This document shows, in pieces, positions 28,102 to 35,564 of a DNA stretch of 64,000 bases. Position 1 is the first letter of the stretch. Every line of letters begins with the position of its first letter. Source of the DNA: GCA-2720975 sp964469565. GTDB taxonomy: Bacteria > Planctomycetota > UBA1135 > GCA-002686595. A program made the translations under genes and the position numbers. Under the pieces are notes generated by a model. That model was not told the DNA's origin and did no database searches. It saw only the letters and a list, made by a program, of their open reading frames with translations. The stretch covers positions 558,001 to 622,000 of the forward strand of contig CAYXZD010000001.1 in NCBI GenBank assembly GCA_964469565.1, read 5' to 3'.

Positions 28102-29121
28102 CTAGTATCCGGCCCCGCCGGGCGCCCGGAACACGAGGATGGCCCGAGCACCCATTTCCTCGGGTAACTCATGCTCCCAAACGGTATCTAGACTGAATCC
28201 CAAGCGCTCGGTTTCGCGCTCTGCGGCACGCACCTCCCGCGACCATGACTTGCCCTTGAGCATCACATAGTCATCAAACTTTTGCTTCACCTTGCGAACG
28301 GTGCGCACGTTTTCTCGAACGGAGCTCACCGCCCGGGCTACGACGATGTCGGACTTTTCTTCAATCAAGTGATCCTCCGCGCGTGCCCACACGGCTTTCG
28401 CATTCTTGATGCCCAGTTTGTCGATGCAGTGTTGGATGAAATCCACTTTCTTTCGCGTGGAATCGACAAGAACCACAGAACAGTTCGGTTCCGCAAGGGC
28501 GATCGGGATTCCGGGGAAGCCAGCCCCTGCACCCAAGTCGAGCACCCGTTTGGCAATCAGGGGCACAAGCCGCGTGACCCGCCAACTGTCCAAGTAGTGT
28601 TTGGCCGCGACCTCTTTGGGTGCTTGGATCGCCGTCAGATTGAGGGTCTTGTTGGCTTCCAACAGCAGACGAGCGTGATCCACGTAGCGATCAAGCAGCT
28701 CAGGCGTGACACCCTCTTCGTGCTGAAATGCCCACTGGAGTGCCCCCAACATGGTCTTCTTTCCGGGCACCTTCGTCTTGGGATCACCGGGCTCCCCCTC
28801 ATCGTCAAGGCTGGGTCGACTGCGGCGCGTGGATTTCTGCTTGGCCCCTCCTCCCCCAGCATCGTTTCCACCCTCGGTGGCCTCGCCGTCCCCCTCATCG
28901 TCGTCCTCGTCCTCTTCGTCGTCGTCAAAATCAGCTGCGTCCGCTCTAGCCTCTAACGCTGCCCCCACCAAGTCAGGGTCAAGAGGTTCTGAGTCATCAG
29001 GGTCGGCCCCTACGGCAGCATCCTGGCCCCCAAGGGTGTCCTCGCCATCCTCAGTCTCCGGGTCGTCCCCTCCAAATCCCGAGGGTAGGTGTTCATGGAG
29101 CAGGGGGTCGCAGTGGGGCAT
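28102..29121 (-). CDS. rsmG: 16S rRNA (guanine527-N7)-methyltransferase with acidic N-terminal extension
   Basis: RsmG methylates G527 of 16S rRNA using SAM. The catalytic core starts about residue 124 (MLGALQWAFQHEEGV) and contains LLLEANKTLNLTAI, VLDLGAGAGFPGIPIALA and LVDSTRKKVDFIQHC, with normal length (about 216 residues). The ATG at 29121 adds about 123 residues, strikingly Asp/Glu-rich (FDDDEEDEDDDEGDGE) followed by a Lys/Arg patch. Longer starts would run into tRNA-Trp. A start at 28752 would give a normal-sized protein, so whether the extension is translated is open. Confidence 0.88.
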   Translation of the reverse strand: MPHCDPLLHEHLPSGFGGDDPETEDGEDTLGGQDAAVGADPDDSEPLDPDLVGAALEARADAADFDDDEEDEDDDEGDGEATEGGNDAGGGGAKQKSTRRSRPSLDDEGEPGDPKTKVPGKKTMLGALQWAFQHEEGVTPELLDRYVDHARLLLEANKTLNLTAIQAPKEVAAKHYLDSWRVTRLVPLIAKRVLDLGAGAGFPGIPIALAEPNCSVVLVDSTRKKVDFIQHCIDKLGIKNAKAVWARAEDHLIEEKSDIVVARAVSSVRENVRTVRKVKQKFDDYVMLKGKSWSREVRAAERETERLGFSLDTVWEHELPEEMGARAILVFRAPGGAGY

Positions 29122-29182
29122 TGCAGTGGGGCATTCGAGAGGCCAAGTAGGAGAGGCAAGAGCCGGTCTGACGCGGGTGTTT

Positions 29183-29260
29183 TGGCAGGGCAGCAGGGAC
29201 TCGAACCCCGATCCTACTGATTTGGAATCAGTCGCTCTAACCAATTGGAGCTACTGCCCT
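29183..29260 (-). tRNA. tRNA-Trp (CCA)
   Basis: Acceptor AGGGCAG pairs with CTGCCCT, discriminator G, encoded CCA. Anticodon arm ACTGA-TTCCAAA-TCAGT gives CCA. D arm GCTC/GAGC and T-loop TTCGAGT are standard. Located head-to-head with pcnB. Confidence 0.95.
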
Positions 29261-29262
29261 TG

Positions 29263-30831
29263 ATGGGCGCAGGGTACGTCCTGCGGGCCGGGAAGGGAAG
29301 AGAGGAGGCGATCGAAGCGCCCCGATGGGTTAGAGTCCCTAGGAACGCCCCAGCCTCATCCCTTCCTCTACTCCCTGACCCCTTGGCACGCCGCCCACAA
29401 TCAAAGCGCTCCGGCACTCGCTCCCGTCCGCGCAATTCCAAGCCCAAGGGGAAGGTCAAGCCGAAACCGCAGCCAACCGCCAAGTCCGAGACCCACGACC
29501 GATTACCGGAAGGATCACAAGAGACTAGCGCCGATGGGTCCTCCGCGGACTCCCCGATTCCCGAGATCATCAACGCCGAGGGAATAGACCCGCGCAAGCT
29601 CGACAAGGATGCCCTGCATGTGGTTCAAACGCTACAGCGCAGGGGCTACGAGGCCTATTTCGTAGGCGGCTGTGTTCGAGACCTCCTGATCGGCAAGGAA
29701 CCCAAAGACTACGACGTCGCCACGAGTGCCCGCCCCGGCCAAGCCAAGCGGCAATTCAGAAACGGCCGCATTATCGGACGCCGCTTTCGGTTGGTGCATG
29801 TGCGCTACGGACCTCACAAGATCATCGAAACCGCGACCTTTCGCAGGGAGCCCGAGCAGCGCTCAGCCTCCAAGGACCTGCTGATTACAGAGGACAACGA
29901 ATACGGCACCGCAGCCGAGGATGCACAGCGCCGAGACTTCACTGTGAATGCTCTTTTCTTGGAACCCCGCAAGCACCAGATCATCGACTACGTTCACGGC
30001 TTGGAGGACTTGGAGGACCGCATCCTGCGGACCATCGGAGACCCTGAGGTGCGCCTGAGAGAGGATCCCGTGCGCATCCTGCGTGCCGTCAAGTTTGCCA
30101 CGCGACTCGATTTTCGAATCGAAGACGCTACGTGGGACGCCATGTGTTCGGTGGCACCGGAATTGGATCGCTCAGCTGCACCGAGGATTTTCGAGGAGAT
30201 TATCCGCCTGATGCGGTCGGGCACAGCCTTGGGATCACTCAAAATGCTGCGCGCCTGCGGAGCCCTGCGGGTCATCCTACCTGCTGTTGACGAACACCTC
30301 GGACCTCGACGAGGCGGCCCCGAGGAGGGTCACTTACGAGCCGAACTGTTTTGGCGCATGCTAGAGGCGCTCGACGCCGAGGTGCACGGCGGCTATGAAC
30401 CCAGCATCTCAGTCGTCCTGAGCGTGCTCTTCAATGAGCTGGTGGAGCGCCAGATGGACACGAACACCCGTACGCTGCCAGGTGCCCCGAGCGATCGGTT
30501 GACAGAATGCCGCAAGGTGATGGATTCCATCACCGAGGCCGCCCGATTGAATCGCCGAGAATTCTCAAGGGCTCAGAGACTGATTGCGGCCCAGGACAGT
30601 TTGGCGCACCTCACCCGGCCCCGCTTTAGCCCACTACTCTTCGCCCGGGGAGAGGGCTTTGAGGACGCACACAACCTGTTCGGCCTGCGAGCCCAAGCCA
30701 GGGGCGTGGGATGGGATATCTTCGAAGCTTGGGAGGAGATTCACGAGAGGAGCACCCTACTCACCGAAGAGGAAATCCAAAATGAGCGCAAGCGGGTGCG
30801 CCGCAGGCCCCGGCGTCGCCGCAAACGGTAG
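29263..30831 (+). CDS. pcnB: Poly(A) polymerase I type nucleotidyltransferase
   Basis: About 520 residues. The class II nucleotidyltransferase head carries GGCVRDLLIGKEPKDYDVATSA with the DYDVAT metal-binding aspartates, then RIIGRRFRLVHVRYG and RRDFTVNALFLEP. This pattern, plus the long Arg-rich tail (VRRRPRRRRKR), favours poly(A) polymerase over CCA-adding enzyme. The tRNA genes here encode their own CCA, which is consistent. About 100 basic and disordered residues precede the catalytic domain. The start is uncertain: ATGs at 29245 and 29263 lie against the divergent tRNA-Trp gene. Confidence 0.9.
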   Translation: MGAGYVLRAGKGREEAIEAPRWVRVPRNAPASSLPLLPDPLARRPQSKRSGTRSRPRNSKPKGKVKPKPQPTAKSETHDRLPEGSQETSADGSSADSPIPEIINAEGIDPRKLDKDALHVVQTLQRRGYEAYFVGGCVRDLLIGKEPKDYDVATSARPGQAKRQFRNGRIIGRRFRLVHVRYGPHKIIETATFRREPEQRSASKDLLITEDNEYGTAAEDAQRRDFTVNALFLEPRKHQIIDYVHGLEDLEDRILRTIGDPEVRLREDPVRILRAVKFATRLDFRIEDATWDAMCSVAPELDRSAAPRIFEEIIRLMRSGTALGSLKMLRACGALRVILPAVDEHLGPRRGGPEEGHLRAELFWRMLEALDAEVHGGYEPSISVVLSVLFNELVERQMDTNTRTLPGAPSDRLTECRKVMDSITEAARLNRREFSRAQRLIAAQDSLAHLTRPRFSPLLFARGEGFEDAHNLFGLRAQARGVGWDIFEAWEEIHERSTLLTEEEIQNERKRVRRRPRRRRKR

Positions 30832-30924
30832 TGTCTCACAATCAGTCGGGATGGGGCATTGAAGTCTCATTATTAACCTAACTGCCGCAAAAACGCAGGA
30901 ATCTGCTGATTCCGAATCACTGGA

Positions 30925-31176
30925 GAATCCAGCTCCCAGTCCTTGGAGGTAGATTGGCATGTGCGGTGAGACACCGGACATCGAGCGGTTGCGAGGCCTC
31001 CACCCCCCCTGACTGACGAACTTTGCGGTGATTGTCAGCAGAGGAGGCCACGTCGCCCCTCGTGCGGGAAACTCTGTGTCTAGGATGGGCCTTGAGTCCA
31101 ACCCCTGCCCCTTGGCTTGCTGGGGGGCGCGCCGCTTCGCCCGGCCGTCCCCTCAGGGAGGCCGGGCCTTTTTTTT
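30925..31176 (+). ncRNA. Candidate structured RNA, copy A
   Basis: No credible protein is encoded in 30832-31812. This copy resembles the one at 31240-31506. Nested pairings are 30969-30974 with 31076-31081 (AGACAC/GTGTCT), 30991-30996 with 31058-31063, 30997-31001 with 31043-31047, and 31013-31017 with 31034-31038 (CTGAC/GTCAG). The last closes a 16-base loop containing AACTTTGCGGTGATT, identical in copy B. A second identical block is GCGGGAAAC (31064-31072). It ends in a strong intrinsic terminator. A local alternative hairpin (CGGTG/CACCG near 30964-30976) competes with the outer stem. The 5' end is unknown, and the family is not one I recognise. Confidence 0.65.
31139..31176 (+). terminator. 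Intrinsic terminator of copy A
   Basis: GCCCGGCC (31139-31146) pairs with GGCCGGGC (31160-31167), with an inner TCCC/GGGA extension, and is followed by eight T residues. A textbook rho-independent terminator on the plus strand. Confidence 0.92.
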
Positions 31177-31239
31177 GAGGGTGCTATTCACCCGAAAAAG
31201 CCGGGTTGTCCCAGAATTGGACGGTGGTTTTACACGGAT

Positions 31240-31506
31240 CCTGCCGCCTCCCGGCCAGCAGGGGGGTAGCTTGTATTCAGTGCGGTGGGACATCAACTGC
31301 GGGGACCCCTCCAGGTCCCCATCCCCCCATACCGGCGTGAACAACTTTGCGGTGATTATCACGTCGCGGGGATCGGACGGACTCCTCGCGCGGGAAACCG
31401 ATGTCTCAAGCGTGCGCTTCGGCGCCGTTTCGGTGCTCGATGGCCCTCCTCCATCGCGCCGACCCATCCTTGGCCCGCCCCCCCCCGGGGGGTGGGCCTC
31501 TTTTTT
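31240..31506 (+). ncRNA. Candidate structured RNA, copy B
   Basis: Tandem relative of copy A, about 320 bases downstream. Equivalent pairings are 31287-31294 with 31400-31407 (GGGACATC/GATGTCTC), 31299-31304 with 31384-31389 (GCGGGG/CCTCGC), and 31334-31340 with 31359-31365 (GGCGTGA/TCACGTC). The last closes an 18-base loop carrying the same AACTTTGCGGTGATT at 31343-31357. GTGCGGTG (31280-31287) and GCGGGAAAC (31390-31398) are also shared. Stem bases differ between copies while pairing is kept. A hairpin GGGGACC/GGTCCCC (31301-31320) is unique to B. It ends with its own terminator. Confidence 0.65.
31472..31506 (+). terminator. Intrinsic terminator of copy B
   Basis: GGCCC-g-CCCCCC, a short C loop, then GGGGGG-t-GGGCC, followed by C and six T residues (31501-31506). 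Strong plus-strand terminator. Confidence 0.9.
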
Positions 31507-31812
31507 GTTGGAGAAGCAACCCAATAGAGTTGTGTGACTCCTCGCCCCCTCGCGGACCCAATGCCCGACCTGTTTGCGAATGGAGCGGAACTGTTTGGGG
31601 AGGGCTAAGTTCTGTGTTAGAAGAGGATTAGCTGCCCCTCAGCAGTCATGCGAAGGGGGAGGTGGGACCTCAGGCGAGTGGAGGCTGAATTGGGGTCGCT
31701 GGCCTTCGGAACCCCTGGACCACGCGATAGGCTTAGCGGCAGGAGAGCCTACCGGTTCAGAATCTCGACCCTGACTGCGTCGCCTGCTGAATCTTGGCAG
31801 GATAATCCCTCC

Positions 31813-33045
31813 ATGCCCGCCCCCTGCACCCCCCTCCTCACCACCGCAAGTCAAGCTTGGAAATGCCTGACAAACCCTAGGTGGGCCATGCTCATCACTC
31901 TGCTGCCTGGCCCCCTTGCAGCGTTGCCTGCCCAGGCCCAGCAACTGCCGTCGGAAACCGCTCATAGCAACCAGTCCTTGAGGGCCGTGTTCGGGGAGCT
32001 CGACCCTCAAATGCAGCTGGAACTGGTGCAGTGGTACAGCGCAGAGATTCAGGCAGCGAACACCTATCAGGGCCAACTCGTCCGCTACGTTTTCGCGCAG
32101 ATCGATCGAGATCCCCGAGACTGGCCCGAATCCGATCCTGCCCCGCCGCTCTACTCGGCACAAAAGCACACCCCCGCCCAGGTGATTGCGCGCGAGTTCA
32201 TCAAGACGCCCTCGGCGGCCCAAGAAAAATGGATTGGGCGAGTGTTCAGATCGCGCGCCACCTCACCATGGCCTAGTCCCTGGTCCTACGACTATGCTAG
32301 GGGTCTAGTGACCCGCGCTGGGCCGAGACCGACACCCCAGCAACACGCAGCCCATGTGTTTGAGTTAGCCCTTCACGGTCAAGTGCCCGATGCTGATCTT
32401 GCGCAAGCTATCGTGGCGAGCCTGCTCGATAGCCGCACTCAGACGGCCGCCCACCGTGCGTTTTCCCATGCCTACGCAGACCGCCAGGGGAATGCCCACA
32501 GTCGGGTCACCCTGTATGACGCGTGGGGGTCGGGTCTGGAAATGGAGATGCCCGACGTTGAATGCCTTGGGATCATTCACGATCTTCGTGACGATTGGGA
32601 CACTTGGGTAGCGCCCATCCCCGTGCACCAACATGATCGCCTCTATGAACAGATTGGGGCTATCTACGTCAATCTTCGAGCCGAACGGGAAATGGGGCAG
32701 GCCCTCGCCGCAACCTATGTGCAGGGTGATCCGGCCCTCGCATCTGTCTACCTGGCCCACCGGGATCGGTTGCACGCCCTATGGGCGGAGGTCGGCACCA
32801 GCCCCAAGGCCCTCGCGCCGCAATTGCCCACGAGTGACAATGCACTCAGAGTGTTCTGGAATACACGCGGTAAAGCCCTCGACACCAACCGGGACCTTTG
32901 GAAGGCGGGGCAGGTTAGAAGATCAGCCCTCCTGGCCGATCAAATCACGGTGCGCAAGACCCTTCTTTGGGTCATGCAACAACTCAAAATACTGCCTGAA
33001 GGCAACACCTCGACCGACCCATCCATCCCACTTCAATCAGGCTGA
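31813..33045 (+). CDS. Secreted hypothetical protein
   Basis: 410 residues from the ATG at 31813; residues encoded upstream lie in a different, untranslated-looking leader. The N-terminal region to about residue 44 ends MLITLLPGPLAALPAQAQ, a probable export signal with cleavage after AQA. The mature part is mostly helical, with LDPQMQLELVQWYSAEIQ and a long central segment around YDAWGSGLEMEMPDVECLG. No enzyme motif is recognised. Its last nine bases overlap the end of the convergent flavoprotein gene. Confidence 0.7.
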   Translation: MPAPCTPLLTTASQAWKCLTNPRWAMLITLLPGPLAALPAQAQQLPSETAHSNQSLRAVFGELDPQMQLELVQWYSAEIQAANTYQGQLVRYVFAQIDRDPRDWPESDPAPPLYSAQKHTPAQVIAREFIKTPSAAQEKWIGRVFRSRATSPWPSPWSYDYARGLVTRAGPRPTPQQHAAHVFELALHGQVPDADLAQAIVASLLDSRTQTAAHRAFSHAYADRQGNAHSRVTLYDAWGSGLEMEMPDVECLGIIHDLRDDWDTWVAPIPVHQHDRLYEQIGAIYVNLRAEREMGQALAATYVQGDPALASVYLAHRDRLHALWAEVGTSPKALAPQLPTSDNALRVFWNTRGKALDTNRDLWKAGQVRRSALLADQITVRKTLLWVMQQLKILPEGNTSTDPSIPLQSG

Positions 33046-34350
33046 TGAACTTCGGGCCTGGATGGCTCTCTTGGCAGCAGCGCGACCTGCCAACATGCCG
33101 GTCGCAAAGGCAGCTTGGAAATTTAGGCCACCGATTGGACCGTCCACATCTAAAAGCTCGCCGCACACAAACAAGCCTGGGCATGCACGCACCCCCATGC
33201 TGCGACGATCCACCTGGTCGAGGGCCAGTCCCCCAGCAGTCACTTCAGCCGTATCGAATCCCAGGGTTCCATCAATGGGTATCTCAAGCCCCTTCAAAGA
33301 CTCAATCAGGCCGTGGCGTTGTGCTTTGGTAACCTGAGCGGCCGCCACACCAGCGGGAGTCACCCCAGCTTGTGCCAAAACCGGCCCAACCAGCCGCTTG
33401 GGTACGCGCCCGCGCATGAGACGAGTCAGTGTGGGGCTGCCGGGCTTCGCCGCCAAAGCGAAGAACTCCTCGCGTAGGTTTTCTCGAGTGGAGTCCGGAA
33501 CTAGGTCAACCCGCAGCTTCAGGCGACGGGGGTCGTCGGCCGCCGACACAAGTCCAGAAAGGTCCATAGGCCCCGGTCCTGATAGGCCCTGATGGGTAAA
33601 CAGCAACGGACGACGGCGACGGGCCATGATCTGCCCTTCTCTGTCTGTCAGGAACAACTCGCAATCAGGAAGGGTCATTCCTGCAAGATCACGCACCCAC
33701 TCAGTAGTGGAGTGCAAGGCAACAAGGGCTGGGCGAGGCTGCACAAGCCTCAATCCGAGGTCCCTCAACCAACCGTAACCGCTGCCTGTCGTACCACTCT
33801 TGGGGACGCTCATACCACCCGCTGCCAGGATCAGACTAGGTGCTTCCACGGATTCACCCCGGCTGCAGACCACGCGCCATGGATCGCTGTGGCTAGAGGG
33901 CCTCTCGACGCCGGCCACATCAAAGTCGAACTGAATGCGCACACCCAGGATCCGTGCTTGCGTCAGCAAAGCATCACGCACATCGCGGGCTCGGCCGCTC
34001 ACTGGGAAGACCTTCTCCATCGGTGCCTCCCGGGTTGGCACACCCCATTCCTCGAATCGGTCTCGAACGTCTTGAGGGGTCAAGGCCTGAAAAGGCCCTC
34101 GCAAGAAACGTTCGGACGATGAGCCAAACACACGCGCTGCTTCGCGGGGCCCTAAGGTCGTCGTCAGATTGCAGTGGCTACCGCCACTCGCAAGGATTTT
34201 CGTCCCCGCCCGCAGAGTTTTCTCCAACACCAAAACGCGCGCGCCTTGAGAAGCAGACTCGATCGCTGCGAAGAGGCCTGCCGCCCCGGCCCCAACGATC
34301 ACCACCTGCTGATCCGGCCTCTCACATTCGTCCATTGGGCAGTGACTCAT
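33037..34350 (-). CDS. BaiN/HI0933-family FAD-dependent oxidoreductase
   Basis: 437 residues. Rossmann FAD-binding motif VVIVGAGAAGLFAAIESASQ at the N-terminus, family motif LRAGTKILASGGSHCNLT, LILAAGGMSVPKSGTTGSGY in the middle, and the C-terminal FAD segment GLFVCGELLDVDGPIGGLNFQAAFATG. Members are flavoproteins of mostly unknown substrate; BaiN acts on bile acid intermediates in gut clostridia, which need not apply here. The start overlaps the dus stop by four bases (ATGA), so it is translationally coupled. Confidence 0.9.
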   Translation of the reverse strand: MSHCPMDECERPDQQVVIVGAGAAGLFAAIESASQGARVLVLEKTLRAGTKILASGGSHCNLTTTLGPREAARVFGSSSERFLRGPFQALTPQDVRDRFEEWGVPTREAPMEKVFPVSGRARDVRDALLTQARILGVRIQFDFDVAGVERPSSHSDPWRVVCSRGESVEAPSLILAAGGMSVPKSGTTGSGYGWLRDLGLRLVQPRPALVALHSTTEWVRDLAGMTLPDCELFLTDREGQIMARRRRPLLFTHQGLSGPGPMDLSGLVSAADDPRRLKLRVDLVPDSTRENLREEFFALAAKPGSPTLTRLMRGRVPKRLVGPVLAQAGVTPAGVAAAQVTKAQRHGLIESLKGLEIPIDGTLGFDTAEVTAGGLALDQVDRRSMGVRACPGLFVCGELLDVDGPIGGLNFQAAFATGMLAGRAAAKRAIQARSSSA

Positions 34351-35564
34351 CCGCCACCCAGTGCCTTCTCCCAGGCAAGAATCTCCTCTGGTGTGTGCGG
34401 TCCGGGGGGAGGTGAATCATCATCGCGAGAATCCAAGTACCCCTCCGGCAGTTTCACCCGCTGGGTCCGACTGCCCTTGGCTCGACCTGCGCGGAGGGCA
34501 TGTCGGGGAAAGGGCTGATCGAGGTCGAGCGTACTCAGGAGCTCTCTCACCGAAGAGAGAGTCGTTAGGCGTGCAAGATCGCCGCGAACGCGAGCCGCTC
34601 CCCGGAACCCGCGGGTGTACCAACTACACCACTTGCGCAACATTCGCACCCCGAGTTCATCGCCAAAGAGGGCCATTAGGCGCCTGCCGTGGTCCTCCAT
34701 CACATCCACTACCCCCCCTAGGCTAGGTGGGGCAACAGGTTCTTGACCGGCGAACACCTGATCCAGTTCGCCAAAGAGCCAGGGCCGTCCCAGACAACCA
34801 CGTCCCACAATCACACCATCACAGCCCGTTGCCCGCATCATGCGCAGAGCGTCCCAACATTCAAACACGTCGCCGTTTCCCAAGACTGGCACGGACAAGG
34901 ATGACTTGAGTTCACCAACCGCATTCCAGTCTGCGTCTCCGGAGTACAACTGCGCCGCCGTGCGCGCATGCAAGCCAACCCCTGCCACGCCCTCCTCTTG
35001 AGCGACGCGCCCGGCCTCGAGATGGGTCAGCGTGTCGTCATCGATGCCCTTGCGCATTTTGATGGTAATGGGGACCGTCCCAGCGTTCGAAACCATCGCG
35101 CGCACGAGTCGTGCAACGAGCCTAGGCTTGACAGGAATTGCGCTCCCCCCACCCTTGCGCGTGACCTTGGGGACGGGGCAGCCGAAGTTGATGTCCACAT
35201 GATCGATGCCCTCGTCCACTAGGCGCGCCACCATCTGTCCCAGGTCCACAGGATCAGCACCATACACCTGAATCGATCGGGGGGTCTCGCCGGGGTGCAC
35301 CTCAGCTAGCTTGGCGCTCAGGCGATTACCCAACATAAATCCACGCGCCGTGATCATCTCCGAGACAAAGAGCCCACCACCGTATTCGCGACACAGGCTT
35401 CGAAACGCATAGTTCGTCACCCCTGCCATCGGTGCGAGGATCACGGGGCTAGCCACCGTCAACCCTCCCAGTTGCAGTGGACTAAACTCGCCGGGGGCCG
35501 CCGGCGGCACCTGGGCATTGATGGGAGTGCAAACGCGCTGATCCACTGATTCCTCTGGTCTCAC
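34347..35564 (-). CDS. dus: tRNA-dihydrouridine synthase
   Basis: FMN enzyme that reduces specific uridines in tRNA D-loops. 405 residues with APMAGVTNYAFRSLCREYG, the catalytic-Cys motif DINFGCPVPKVTRKGGGSA, ITIKMRKGIDD, LHARTAAQLYSGDADW and NGDVFECWDA. DusB-like in size and motifs. The C-terminal helical domain is followed by a short charged tail. Its start overlaps the stop of the preceding gene (ATGA) and its stop overlaps the next start. Confidence 0.93.
   Translation of the reverse strand: MRPEESVDQRVCTPINAQVPPAAPGEFSPLQLGGLTVASPVILAPMAGVTNYAFRSLCREYGGGLFVSEMITARGFMLGNRLSAKLAEVHPGETPRSIQVYGADPVDLGQMVARLVDEGIDHVDINFGCPVPKVTRKGGGSAIPVKPRLVARLVRAMVSNAGTVPITIKMRKGIDDDTLTHLEAGRVAQEEGVAGVGLHARTAAQLYSGDADWNAVGELKSSLSVPVLGNGDVFECWDALRMMRATGCDGVIVGRGCLGRPWLFGELDQVFAGQEPVAPPSLGGVVDVMEDHGRRLMALFGDELGVRMLRKWCSWYTRGFRGAARVRGDLARLTTLSSVRELLSTLDLDQPFPRHALRAGRAKGSRTQRVKLPEGYLDSRDDDSPPPGPHTPEEILAWEKALGGG

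Noticed and set aside
28751..29263. 170-codon plus-strand frame opposite the acidic part of rsmG
   Set aside because: Ser/Pro/Arg low-complexity complement of Asp/Glu codons, and it runs into tRNA-Trp.
31028..31527. Open reading frames of 80-169 codons across the two candidate RNAs
   Set aside because: They run through both strong terminators and their homopolymer runs, and have low-complexity products; they are by-products of GC-rich sequence.
31841..31850. CACCGCAAG near the start of the gene at 31813 as an antisense target of the conserved RNA loop
   Set aside because: Only eight bases match, and the same octamer appears elsewhere in the window (near 3706 and 21131), as expected by chance.
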